Positions 1 through 7,668 of a DNA stretch of 18,473 bases are shown here, piece by piece; the first letter of the stretch is position 1, and every line of letters starts with the position of its first letter. The stretch comes from Ideonella_A sp031398385 (lineage in GTDB: Bacteria; Pseudomonadota; Gammaproteobacteria; Burkholderiales; Burkholderiaceae_C), in assembly GCA_031398385.1 (NCBI GenBank), contig JANNNE010000097.1, positions 1-18,473 of the forward strand, read 5' to 3'. Below the pieces are notes generated by a model. It was given only the letters and a program-made list of their open reading frames with translations, had not been told where the DNA came from and made no database searches. The translations under genes and the position numbers were made by a program.

Positions 1-1152
1 CGGATCCGGTTGTTCGACCCGACCGCGTTCACCGACATCAAGCTCGAGTTCCGCAATGTCGAGATGGCGACGCTGACGCCGTATTCGGCCACCTTTGCCG
101 GCCGCCGCATCACCTCGGGCAAGTTGTCGCTGGACCTCGAATACAAGATCGACAAGCGCCAGCTGGCCGGTGAGAACAAGGTCGTGATGACCCGGCTGAC
201 CTTGGGCGAACGGGTCGAGAGTGCGACCGCCAGCAACCTGCCGCTCGATCTGGCGATTGCCATCCTGGAAGATTCGGACGGCCGCATCGACCTTGGTCTG
301 CCGGTATCGGGCAGCCTGGACGACCCGCAGTTCAGCTACGGCCAGATCGTCTGGAAGGCGATCGTCAATGTGCTGACGAAGATCGTCACCGCGCCGTTCC
401 GGGCACTTGGCGCGATGCTCGGCGGCGGTGGCAATCAGCAACTCGACAATATCGGCTTCGATGTCGGACGTGCCGTGCTGCTGCCGCCAGAGCGCGAGAA
501 ATTGAAGACGCTGGCCGATGCGATGGACAAGCGGCCGGGCCTGGCGGTCACGGTGCAGGCCGGCTACGACAGTGAAGCCGATGCCGCCGCGCTGCGCCAA
601 TTGGCATTGCGGCGCGCGGTGGCGGTGCAAAGCGGGCGCAGCGTGGCTGCGGACGAAGATCCGGGACCGATCAGCCTCAGCCAGGCAGCGAGCCGACAGG
701 CGCTGGAGCAGCTGTTCGTCAAACGCTTCGGTGCCGAGACGCTGGCCGGCGTGAAACAGCAGCTCGCCTCACCGAAATCGACAGCCGGTGCCGCCAGCCG
801 GCCGGTTGCCGCAGCGGCGTCGGCTCCGAAGCCTGTGGCGCCCGCAGCGTCCGCCGGCCTGTCCGATGCGATGGCGGCCGAGTTATATCCGCTGCTGCTC
901 AAGCGGCTGCTCGATGCCGAAGTGATCGATCAGCCGCGGCTGGAGGCCTTGGCAGCCGACCGTGCGAAGTCGATCGGCGACGAACTGGCGGCCCGCGCGG
1001 TTCCGACAACGCGGGTTCGGGTCGAGGCGTCGAAAAAGAGCGAAGTCAGTGGCCGGGCAGTGCCGACCGTGCTCGGCCTGGCAGTGGCTGCGGCGCCGCC
1101 ATCAGCGGCTGCGGTGCCTGCGAAGGCGGCGTCTTTGCCTGCGGTGCGCTGA
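1..1152 (+). CDS. DUF748 / AsmA-like envelope protein, C-terminal part (5' end outside window)
   Basis: The frame is open from base 1, so this is the 3' end of a larger gene; the TTG at position 10 is not a credible start. The first ~110 visible residues resemble the C-terminal repeat of DUF748 proteins, with FTDIKLEFRNVEMATLTPYSATFAGR, then a beta-strand-rich stretch ending in DGRIDLGLPVSGSLDDPQFSYG and an amphipathic segment with AIVNVLTKIVTAPFRALGAMLG. These are features of AsmA/TamB-like proteins of the Gram-negative envelope. The last ~130 residues (roughly 250-380 of the visible part) are Ala/Pro-rich and low in complexity, which is common at the end of these proteins. DUF748 proteins are thought to act in the periplasm or outer-membrane lipid homeostasis, but the exact role is not established. 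It ends 20 bases before the convergent MarR gene and looks functionally unrelated to it. Confidence 0.8.
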   Translation, partial: RIRLFDPTAFTDIKLEFRNVEMATLTPYSATFAGRRITSGKLSLDLEYKIDKRQLAGENKVVMTRLTLGERVESATASNLPLDLAIAILEDSDGRIDLGLPVSGSLDDPQFSYGQIVWKAIVNVLTKIVTAPFRALGAMLGGGGNQQLDNIGFDVGRAVLLPPEREKLKTLADAMDKRPGLAVTVQAGYDSEADAAALRQLALRRAVAVQSGRSVAADEDPGPISLSQAASRQALEQLFVKRFGAETLAGVKQQLASPKSTAGAASRPVAAAASAPKPVAPAASAGLSDAMAAELYPLLLKRLLDAEVIDQPRLEALAADRAKSIGDELAARAVPTTRVRVEASKKSEVSGRAVPTVLGLAVAAAPPSAAAVPAKAASLPAVR

Positions 1153-1172
1153 AGGCCGCGCACGGCTCGTGT

Positions 1173-1670
1173 TCAGCTGTCCGACACCTTGTTCAACAAC
1201 TCGATCAGCATCGCCCGTTCGGCGCGGCTGAGCCGGTTGTTGAGCGAGGCCTCCGACGATTCGGCCGCCGCCGCGCTGCTTCTGGCAATGCGTTCACCTT
1301 CGGGCGTCAGCACCACGTTCTGCGAGCGCCGATCGACTTCGCTGCGCTCGCGCCGCAACAGCCCGCGCGACTGCATCCGGTCGAGGAGCATCGTCATCTT
1401 CGGCGGCGTCAGCGCCAGGCCCTGAGCCAGCCGCTTCGGCGCCAGCGGGCCATTGGCGAGGATCAGCATCAGCATCGAATATTCAACCTTGCTGAGGTCG
1501 AAGGGCTCGCCGATGTGGCGATCGAACATCAGCGTGGTCGCCACCACGGCGTGGGCCAGGTGATAGCCGAGCAGATCGTTCAAGGGGCCGAGTTGCAGGT
1601 TGCCGCCATCGGGCTGGCCCATGCGTTCGTCGGCATCCGCGGGCAGCAGCGCGGGTGTTGGGGTCGACAT
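1173..1670 (-). CDS. MarR-family transcriptional regulator (possible CouR/FerC-type)
   Basis: A winged-helix regulator of about 165 residues with the MarR layout. A helical dimerisation start (LGPLNDLLGYHLAHAVVATTLMFDRHI) is followed by the recognition helix region (LAPKRLAQGLALTPPKMTMLLDRM) and a wing with the typical E-x-D-R-R (RSEVDRRSQNVVLTPEGERI). It closes with a helical C-terminus. I chose the ATG at 1668-1670 because it gives a normal MarR length. In-frame ATGs at 1691 and 1724 would add 7 or 18 low-complexity residues, and none of the three has a convincing Shine-Dalgarno sequence. It lies downstream of the ligase gene on the same strand, with about 130 bases between. By position it probably controls the ligase/hydratase/amidohydrolase module by binding the 25-bp palindrome at 4515-4539. 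MarR regulators of hydroxycinnamate genes (CouR, FerC) respond to the CoA thioester; that this one does so is inference. Confidence 0.85.
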   Translation of the reverse strand: MSTPTPALLPADADERMGQPDGGNLQLGPLNDLLGYHLAHAVVATTLMFDRHIGEPFDLSKVEYSMLMLILANGPLAPKRLAQGLALTPPKMTMLLDRMQSRGLLRRERSEVDRRSQNVVLTPEGERIARSSAAAAESSEASLNNRLSRAERAMLIELLNKVSDS

Positions 1671-1799
1671 GGCGGCTGGTGGTCGTGGCATGCGCTCACG
1701 CCGCGATGAACGGCAGCGCCGCATCGGCGCTGCGGTGGCCGAGATCGGTGAACAAGGCCTTGGCGATCGATGTGCGGAAGGTCGACATTCGAAGCTCGT

Positions 1800-3677
1800 T
1801 CAGCCCTTGTTCGGAAGGATCACGAAGGGGTCGGCAGCCGGGCCTTCGTACAGCGCCTCGACCAGCGCGGCGCGGTTGGACAAGACGGCGCGCTGATTGA
1901 TCGAACCCTTGTCGGTCAGCTCGCCGGCATCGATGGCCGGTGGCTCGGCCAGCACGTGGATTCGCGCGACGCGTGTCGCGCTGCCGGTGGCATCGCGCCA
2001 CCACGCGTCGGCCAGCGCCTGGAAGAAGGCGCGCAGTTTTGGCAGATGCAGCACCTCGGGCAGCGGCATATCGGCCGGTGCGCCGGCCAGCTTGCGGCAT
2101 TCATCGGGGCGCGGGAATAGCAGCGCGCCGACTTCGCCGCGGTTGATGCCGGTGATCACCGCATCCTGTACGCAGGGGTCGCCGGCCAGCACGATCTTGG
2201 CGCGCAGCGGACCGACGCTGACGAAGGTGCCGGTGTCGAGCTTGAAATCCTCGGCGGTGCGGCCATCGAACAGCAGGCCACGCTGCGGATCGGACGGGTC
2301 GACGAAGGTGACCGCATCGCCGGTGCGGTAGAAACCTTCGTCGTCGAAGGCATCGCGGGTCTGTTCCGGCGCGCGCCAGTAACCCGGCATCACGTTCGGG
2401 CCACGGAACCGGATCTCGGTCTTGTCGCCGGTGCTGGCGTCTTTCACGAGCTTGACCTCGACGCCAGGGACCGGCAGCCCGATGTGGCCCGAGCGCACGT
2501 CGGTGTCGACCGCGAAGGTGCAACTCGGTGCGGTTTCGGTCATGCCCAGGCCGGTGATGATGCGCACCCGCTCACCGGTCGATGCCTCGCCGTGGGCGTC
2601 GAGCTTGTCCCAGACCGCCTGGCTCAGGCCGGCCCCGGCGAACATGAAGACCTTGCAGCGCTTGAACAGGCTGTCGCGCAGCGGCGTATCGCTGTCCATC
2701 GCGGTGGCCAGTTCGTCGAAACCTTTCGGCACGTTGAAATAGACGGTCGGCGAGATCTCGCGCAGGTTGCGCAGCGTCTGCGCCATGCCCTTGGGCGTCG
2801 GCTTGCCGTCGTCGATGTACAGCGTGCCGCCGTTGTACAGCGTGATGCCGACGTTGTGGTTGCCGCCGAAGGTGTGGTTCCACGGCAGCCAGTCGACCAG
2901 CACCGGCGGCTCTTCGGCCAGAAAGCCCATGGTCTGGCGGATCATCTGCTGGTTCGCGCACAACATGCGGTGGGTGTTGATGACGCCTTTCGGCGCCTTG
3001 GTCGAGCCCGAGGTGAACAGGAACTTGGCAATGCTGTCGGCGTCGACCCGATCGTGCGCGGCGTCCAGCGATGCACCCGGCAAGGTCTCGAGCAGGCTGG
3101 CGAACGAACGGGTCTCGCGGCCGTCGATCCGGCCTTCGGTGAGCACCACGGCCACGTCGTCGCCCACCACCGCCTGGATGGCCTTGGCATAGGCCGGGCC
3201 GCTGGCGAACACCAGGCCCGGCGTCACGGTGCCGAGGATGTGACGCAGCTTGGCGTAGTCCTGCGAAATCAGCGAATAGGCGCTGGAGATCGGTGCGTAC
3301 GGCACACCGGCCCACATCGACGCCAGTGCCAGCGTGAGGTGCTCGATGTCGTTGTCTGACAGGATGGCGACCGGGCGATCGACCGACAGCTTCAGGTCGA
3401 CCAGTGCCTGGCCGATCTGGCGCACGCGTTGCAACATCTGCGAGTAGCTGACCTCGATCCAGTCGCCGCCGCCGGCTGCGCGGCGTGCGATGAAGGTCCG
3501 GTCGGGCGCCTCCCTTGCCCATTGCTCCAGGCTGTCGGTCAGGCGTTCCGGATACCAGCGCAGCGGATCAACGGAGCGCAGCAGCGTGCTGCCATCGGCA
3601 CGTTGCTCGATCTCGGCTTCGATGCAACCGCCGACCTGGGCGTCGCGGTAGCGCGGGGTGGAGGCCTGGTTGATCAT
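1800..3677 (-). CDS. fcs: Feruloyl-CoA synthase-type AMP-forming acyl-CoA ligase
   Basis: This 625-residue ANL-superfamily enzyme should activate an aromatic acid (ferulate, p-coumarate or similar) to its CoA thioester with ATP and CoA. Visible motifs are the phosphate-binding loop TSGSTKAPKGVINTH, the segment DWLPWNHTFGGNHNVGITLYNGGTLYIDDGKPTP that I recognise as typical of the Fcs family, GLGMTETAPSC (A5-type motif), and FYRTGDAVTF with LLFDGRTAEDFKLDTGTFV near the hinge. The C-terminal part (DKGSINQRAVL) is also of the Fcs kind. The length matches Fcs enzymes. The start ATG overlaps the stop of the crotonase gene (ATGA, 3674-3677), so the two are translationally coupled. The substrate cannot be read from sequence: Fcs-like enzymes also activate other substituted cinnamates or benzoates. 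Confidence 0.88.
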   Translation of the reverse strand: MINQASTPRYRDAQVGGCIEAEIEQRADGSTLLRSVDPLRWYPERLTDSLEQWAREAPDRTFIARRAAGGGDWIEVSYSQMLQRVRQIGQALVDLKLSVDRPVAILSDNDIEHLTLALASMWAGVPYAPISSAYSLISQDYAKLRHILGTVTPGLVFASGPAYAKAIQAVVGDDVAVVLTEGRIDGRETRSFASLLETLPGASLDAAHDRVDADSIAKFLFTSGSTKAPKGVINTHRMLCANQQMIRQTMGFLAEEPPVLVDWLPWNHTFGGNHNVGITLYNGGTLYIDDGKPTPKGMAQTLRNLREISPTVYFNVPKGFDELATAMDSDTPLRDSLFKRCKVFMFAGAGLSQAVWDKLDAHGEASTGERVRIITGLGMTETAPSCTFAVDTDVRSGHIGLPVPGVEVKLVKDASTGDKTEIRFRGPNVMPGYWRAPEQTRDAFDDEGFYRTGDAVTFVDPSDPQRGLLFDGRTAEDFKLDTGTFVSVGPLRAKIVLAGDPCVQDAVITGINRGEVGALLFPRPDECRKLAGAPADMPLPEVLHLPKLRAFFQALADAWWRDATGSATRVARIHVLAEPPAIDAGELTDKGSINQRAVLSNRAALVEALYEGPAADPFVILPNKG

Positions 3678-4486
3678 GATGCCTTCACCACCTTGTCAGC
3701 GCGCCCTTCCAGAAAGGCGCGCAGACGGTCTTGTGCCTCGGGTGTGCTTTCTGCCACCGCGGCCATCAAAGATTCGGTGATCAGCCCGTCGGTCTGCGAC
3801 TGATCGGCGATGCGTGGCAACACGTGGGTCACCGCGTAGTTCGACATCGGCGCGTTGGTCGCGATCCGATGCGCGAGCGCGATGCCTTTCACGAGGCCTT
3901 CACCTTCCGCAACCACATAGTTGACCAGGCCCATCTGCGCGCCTTCGTCGGCGTCGAAGACGCGGCCGGTCAGCATCAGATCACTCATGCGGGCGACGCC
4001 GATCAGGCGCGGCACGCGAACCGATCCACCGCCGCCGACGAAGATGCCGCGTTGGCCTTCCGGCAGGCCGAAATACGCCGACTTCTCGGCAACCCGGATG
4101 TGGCAACTCGATGCCAGCTCGAGCCCGCCACCGACCACCGCGCCATGCAACACCGCGACCACCGGCACGCGGCCGAACTGGATCGCATCGAACGCGGCGT
4201 GCCACATGCGCGAATGCAGCACCGCGCTGCCGATGTCGCGTTCGACCAGTTCCGACAGATCGAGCCCCGCGCAGAAATGCGAGCCCTCGCCACTCACTAC
4301 CGCGGCCTTGATGCCGTCGGGCAGGTTGATGAAACAGGTGTGCAGTTGCTGGATCAACGGGTCGCTGATCGAATTGCGCTTGGCCGGCCGGTTCAGGCGC
4401 ACATGGATCACCGGGCCGTCGATCGAGATCTGCAGCAGATCCAGCGATGCCAACATGCCGGTGGCGGGGGTGAAGGTCGAGGTCAT
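3674..4486 (-). CDS. Enoyl-CoA hydratase/isomerase (crotonase superfamily)
   Basis: A 270-residue crotonase-fold protein. The oxyanion-hole segments are both present: GSHFCAGLDLSEL near the middle of the N-terminal half and AVVGGGLELASSCHIRVAEKSAYFGLPEGQRG further on. Both acidic residues used by enoyl-CoA hydratases (the E of GGLELA and the E of GLPEG) are kept, so hydration of a cinnamoyl-type CoA ester is plausible. The sequence does not resemble the classical hydroxycinnamoyl-CoA hydratase-lyase (Ech/HCHL) in the signature blocks I know, which favours simple hydration with cleavage done elsewhere. It is first in the minus-strand unit and overlaps the ligase gene by 4 bases. The 25-bp palindrome lies 28 bases upstream of its start codon, with a TAATAT box on this strand at the palindrome edge. 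The Shine-Dalgarno sequence is weak. Confidence 0.87.
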   Translation of the reverse strand: MTSTFTPATGMLASLDLLQISIDGPVIHVRLNRPAKRNSISDPLIQQLHTCFINLPDGIKAAVVSGEGSHFCAGLDLSELVERDIGSAVLHSRMWHAAFDAIQFGRVPVVAVLHGAVVGGGLELASSCHIRVAEKSAYFGLPEGQRGIFVGGGGSVRVPRLIGVARMSDLMLTGRVFDADEGAQMGLVNYVVAEGEGLVKGIALAHRIATNAPMSNYAVTHVLPRIADQSQTDGLITESLMAAVAESTPEAQDRLRAFLEGRADKVVKAS

Positions 4487-4514
4487 GGTGATGGTTCTTG
4501 GTTTGACCGGCGAA

Positions 4515-4539
4515 TATTAGTTTCGAAACGAAACTAATA
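4515..4539. promoter_or_regulatory. Perfect 25-bp palindrome, likely MarR operator in a divergent promoter region
   Basis: The arms TATTAGTTTCG (4515-4525) and CGAAACTAATA (4529-4539) are exact inverted complements, separated by AAA. The site lies between the divergent crotonase (start 4486) and amidohydrolase (start 4666) genes, in a short AT-rich island unlike the GC-rich surroundings. On the minus strand the edge of the palindrome gives TAATAT, a fair -10 box, so a bound protein would block the hydratase-ligase promoter. The MarR regulator two genes away is the obvious candidate binder. Size and symmetry suit a MarR dimer; the pairing is inferred, not shown. Confidence 0.8.
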
Positions 4540-4665
4540 AGATGGGGGAAACCCTAGTCTAGATTGCGTCTAGTGCAGAGAAAATTACCTCATTGGACCC
4601 ATGGATCATGATCATGTTGATTCAAAAGCTGAACTATCGCGTCGCCAACTGAGTTTGAGGCAACC
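4540..4665. other. Leader region of the amidohydrolase gene
   Basis: The rest of the divergent intergenic region carries two weaker symmetric elements. CTAGA (4559-4563) and TCTAG (4569-4573) form a short inverted repeat, and GATCATGATC (4604-4613) is a perfect 10-bp palindrome. No clear -35/-10 pair for the plus-strand gene stands out. GAGG at 4657-4660 with a 5-base spacer is a good Shine-Dalgarno sequence and fixes the amidohydrolase start at 4666. Confidence 0.5.
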
Positions 4666-5529
4666 ATGAATACCGACGAACTGATCGCCATCGACACCCA
4701 CACCCACCTCGAGGTGTCGTGTCGCAACCCCTTCGACAACTACGGCGAGGAATACGACCGCGCCGCCGACAAATATTTCCGCTCGAGCCGTCGCCCGACG
4801 ATGCAGGAAACGATCGATTTCTACCGCGAGAAGAAGATCGGCTTCGTCAATTTCACGGTCGATGCCGAGTCGCAACTCGGCCGCGCCCGCATCACGAACG
4901 AAGAGATCGCCGACGCCGCGCAGGAAAATCCGGACATCATGATCGCCTTCGGCAGCATCGATCCGCACAAGGGAAAGATGGGCGGGCGCGAGGCGCGCCG
5001 CCGGATCGAGCAGCACGGCGTCAAGGGCTTCAAGTTCCACCCCACTGTGCAGGGCTTCGAGCCGACCGATCAGATGGCCTGGCCGATCTACGAGGTGATC
5101 AACGAGTACAAACTGCCGGCCGTGTTCCACAGCGGGCATTCGGGCATCGGCAGCGGTATGCGTTGTGGTGGCGGGCTGCGCTTGCAAAACTCGAACCCGA
5201 TGAAGCTCGAAGACGTGGCAATCGCCTTCCCCGACATGCAGATCATCATCGCCCACCCGTCATGGCCGTGGCAGGACGAAGCGCTGTCGCTGGCGATGCA
5301 CAAGCCCAATATCTGGATCGACTTGTCGGGCTGGAGCCCGAAATATTTTCCGCCACAGCTGGTTCAGTACTGCAACACGCTGCTGAAGGACCGAATCCTG
5401 TTCGGCAGCGATTTCCCGCTGATTTCACCCGACCGCTGGATGGCCGATTTCGAGGAGGCCGGCTTCAAGGATTCGGTCAAGCCGCTGATCCTGAAGGAAA
5501 ACGCCAAGCGCCTGCTGGGTCTGACGTGA
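4666..5529 (+). CDS. Amidohydrolase-superfamily metal-dependent hydrolase, possibly CouO-like beta-ketoacyl-CoA hydrolase
   Basis: This 287-residue protein of the amidohydrolase-2 type has the expected metal/catalytic series: HxH at H12/H14 (DTHTHL), KFH at K123-H125 (GVKGFKFHP), H155/H158 (FHSGHSG), H197 (IIIAHPSWPW) and D249 (LFGSDFPLI). It has no signal peptide, so it is cytoplasmic. It is divergent from a feruloyl-CoA-synthase-type ligase and a crotonase. In Rhodococcus jostii RHA1, couO encodes an amidohydrolase-superfamily member with metal ligand Asp257, required for beta-oxidative deacetylation of ferulate and p-coumarate, where it replaces thiolase and thioesterase. D249 here sits in a comparable place. 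I infer the same kind of C-C bond hydrolysis. A decarboxylase of the ACMSD/gamma-resorcylate type is the main alternative, since it shares this fold. Confidence 0.8.
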   Translation: MNTDELIAIDTHTHLEVSCRNPFDNYGEEYDRAADKYFRSSRRPTMQETIDFYREKKIGFVNFTVDAESQLGRARITNEEIADAAQENPDIMIAFGSIDPHKGKMGGREARRRIEQHGVKGFKFHPTVQGFEPTDQMAWPIYEVINEYKLPAVFHSGHSGIGSGMRCGGGLRLQNSNPMKLEDVAIAFPDMQIIIAHPSWPWQDEALSLAMHKPNIWIDLSGWSPKYFPPQLVQYCNTLLKDRILFGSDFPLISPDRWMADFEEAGFKDSVKPLILKENAKRLLGLT

Positions 5530-5607
5530 ACCACGCAGGACACGACTCTTCATCCCCGCTGCGGCGCCGGAAGTTTCGGCAAGGGCGGCCTCACCGGAAT
5601 CTTCGAC

Positions 5608-6075
5608 ATGGATGATCTGCCGGCGCCGCAGCTCGAACTGTTCGGGCATCTGTCGGTCGAGGTCGCGACGCCGATCGAAATCGGCGCCGTCAATGGCGGC
5701 CGGCGCCGTGTCATCCCGATTCTCGGAGGCGAACTGCGCGGCCCGCAGGTCAGCGGGCGCGTACTCCACGCGGGCGCCGATTTCCAGCTGGTCCAGAACG
5801 ATGGCGTGGCCGATCTCGATGCGCGTTATGTGCTCGAACTGGACGACGGCACCAAGGTCTTCGTTGCCAACCGGGCGCTGCGCCGCGCGTCGCCCGAAGT
5901 GACCGAGCAATTGGTGCGCGGCGAAGCGGTCGATCCGGCGCTTGTCTATTTCCGCTGCCTGCCGCGTTTCGAAGTGGCCGAGGGGCGCTGGCGCTGGCTG
6001 GCCGAAAGCCTGTTCGTCGGCACCGGCGTGCGCCGGCCTGACAGGGTGGAAATGGCGTTTTACCGCCTCGCCTGA
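5608..6075 (+). CDS. DUF3237 domain protein
   Basis: A 155-residue, beta-rich cytoplasmic protein. LFGHLSVEVATPIEIGAVNGGRRRVIPILGGELRGPQVSGRVLHAGADFQLVQNDGVADLDARYVLELDDG is typical of DUF3237, as are the C-terminal RCLPRFEVAEGRWRWLAESLFVGTGVR and VEMAFYRLA. The family, predicted to form a small barrel, has no settled function but often sits in aromatic or CoA-ester catabolic clusters. The gene follows the amidohydrolase by 78 bases in the same reading frame, with one TGA and no other stop between them. The ATG at 5608 is the only reasonable start, and GGAA at 5596-5599 is a modest ribosome site. It is probably co-transcribed with the amidohydrolase and converges with the CoA-ligase gene, 51 bases away. 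Confidence 0.82.
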   Translation: MDDLPAPQLELFGHLSVEVATPIEIGAVNGGRRRVIPILGGELRGPQVSGRVLHAGADFQLVQNDGVADLDARYVLELDDGTKVFVANRALRRASPEVTEQLVRGEAVDPALVYFRCLPRFEVAEGRWRWLAESLFVGTGVRRPDRVEMAFYRLA

Positions 6076-6126
6076 CCTGACGGTCGACAGTGCGCCCGCA
6101 GCGCGCCGCGTCTCGCGCGCGCCGCG

Positions 6127-7668
6127 TCATGCCTCATGGGCATCGCTTTCCCACCAAAGCCGCAGCAGGCGCTTGTCGACCTTGTTGGTGGTGCCGCGTG
6201 GCAGGTGTTCGACAAAGCGCAGGTGGCGCGGCTTCTTGAAGCCGGCCAACAGCGAGCGGCAGTGGTCGAGCACCTGCTGCGCCGTCAGCGTGACTTCCGG
6301 CCGAGGGACGATGAACGCGGCAACCGCCTCGCCCCATTCGTCGTCGGGAACGCCGACCACGCCAACTTCGGCAACTTCAGCCAGCTGGCTGATGGCCTGC
6401 TCGACTTCGATCGGATAGACGTTTTCGCCGCCGCTCTTGATCAGGTCCTTGCTGCGACTGGCGATCCACAGAAAACCGTCCTCGTCGCGCCAGCCGAGGT
6501 CGCCGGTGCGCCACCAGCCCTTGCGTCGCTGCGCCTGCGTGTCGGCCGGTCGGCCCCAGTAGCCGGCGCAGACAAACGGGCTGCGAACGACCAGTTCGCC
6601 GACCTGGCCGGCACCGAGCGGCCGGCCGGCCTCGTCTTCGATACGGACCTGCACGCTGAACGATTCGCGACCGACCGATCCGATCTTGCGCAACGCGTCG
6701 GCCGGAGCCAGAAAGGTGGTGATCGGCCCGCCTTCAGTGCTGCCGTAGTTGTTGACGAAATCGACGTGCGGGAAGCGTTCGATCGTGCTGCGGATCACCG
6801 GTAATGGCGCGGCCTCGCCGCCGGTGATGATCAAGCGCAGGCTGGACAGATCGAGGGTCGGATCGAGTGGCAACTCGATCACCCGGCGCAGCATGGTCGG
6901 ATAGATCGGCAGGACGGTTCCGCGGTGGGTCGCAATTGTCTGCAGCAGCCGAGTCGGATCGAACTGGCGCGATGCGCCGAGCACCACACGCCCGCCACAG
7001 ACGAGCAGTGGCAGCGCCAGGTCCATCAGCGGACCGGTGTGGAACAGCGGGCCGAACACCACCGAGGTATCGGCGGCAGACAGCCCGAAATCGATCAGCT
7101 TCGCGCTCGACGAGGCCAGCGCGGTGGCGTGTGTGAAGACGATTCCTTTCGGCAGGCCGGTGGTGCCCGATGAATGCATCAGCATCAGCGGCGCCTCGGC
7201 CGCTGGCAGCGACTCCGCCTCGTCCGACGACTGATCTTGCAGCCAGCGTTCGTAGTCGTTATCGACCGGCGCCTCGCTGAGTGGCGGTTGGTCGTCGAGC
7301 CAGCGCACCGCGGGTGGCAGCTCGCGCATCTGCCCGAGCGGATCGTAGAAGACCTGTGCGGCCATCAGCAGCCGCGGACGGCACACTGCGAGCAGGCGCT
7401 CGACCTCAGGATGCGCGAGTCTGAAATTGATCGGGACGAACACCGCGCCAAGCCACGCGCAGCCGAACAGGATCTCGAAGAACTGCGGACAGTTGTGCAG
7501 CATCACCGCGACCCGATCGCCCGGTCCGACGCCGGCTGCCGCCAGTCCCTGCGCAACGCGGCAGGAACGTGCGTGCAGTTCGGCGTAGCTGAGGTGGCGC
7601 TCGCCGTAGACCAGCGCGATGGCCTCGGGACGCCGCGCCGCTTGCAGGGACAACTGGATGGCGATCAT
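6127..7668 (-). CDS. AMP-forming acyl-CoA synthetase encoded with a Liv-type transporter
   Basis: A 513-residue ANL enzyme. It has the phosphate loop LMHSSGTTGLPKGIVFTHA (about residues 162-180), NYGSTEGGP, WWRTGDLGWRDEDGFLWIASRSKDLIKSGGENVYPIEVEQAI and the A10 catalytic lysine region PRGTTNKVDKRLLR. The N-terminus MIAIQLSLQAARRPEAIALVYGERHLSYAELH is typical of medium/long-chain or aromatic acyl-CoA ligases. I chose the ATG at 7666-7668, which overlaps the livM stop (ATGA). The frame stays open about 100 codons further upstream, but that stretch is Arg-rich and antiparallels nothing known; it is a shadow of livM. Being last in a binding-protein/permease operon, it probably activates the imported acid to its CoA ester. 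The substrate is unknown. Confidence 0.85.
   Translation of the reverse strand: MIAIQLSLQAARRPEAIALVYGERHLSYAELHARSCRVAQGLAAAGVGPGDRVAVMLHNCPQFFEILFGCAWLGAVFVPINFRLAHPEVERLLAVCRPRLLMAAQVFYDPLGQMRELPPAVRWLDDQPPLSEAPVDNDYERWLQDQSSDEAESLPAAEAPLMLMHSSGTTGLPKGIVFTHATALASSSAKLIDFGLSAADTSVVFGPLFHTGPLMDLALPLLVCGGRVVLGASRQFDPTRLLQTIATHRGTVLPIYPTMLRRVIELPLDPTLDLSSLRLIITGGEAAPLPVIRSTIERFPHVDFVNNYGSTEGGPITTFLAPADALRKIGSVGRESFSVQVRIEDEAGRPLGAGQVGELVVRSPFVCAGYWGRPADTQAQRRKGWWRTGDLGWRDEDGFLWIASRSKDLIKSGGENVYPIEVEQAISQLAEVAEVGVVGVPDDEWGEAVAAFIVPRPEVTLTAQQVLDHCRSLLAGFKKPRHLRFVEHLPRGTTNKVDKRLLRLWWESDAHEA

Noticed and set aside
1696..1788. A 30-codon frame on the minus strand (MSTFRTSIAKALFTDLGHRSADAALPFIAA) between the ligase stop and the MarR gene
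   Set aside because: It has only a weak ribosome site and no family I recognise, and it overlaps the possible longer MarR N-terminus. Not enough to call a gene.
3674..4486. Calling the crotonase a hydroxycinnamoyl-CoA hydratase-lyase (ech)
   Set aside because: The signature blocks differ from the Ech/HCHL sequences I know and no vanillin dehydrogenase is nearby. A general hydratase call is safer.
6076..6126. GC-rich repeats between the convergent DUF3237 and ligase genes as a bidirectional terminator
   Set aside because: CGCG-type alternation gives many weak pairings but no single good stem and no T/A tails.
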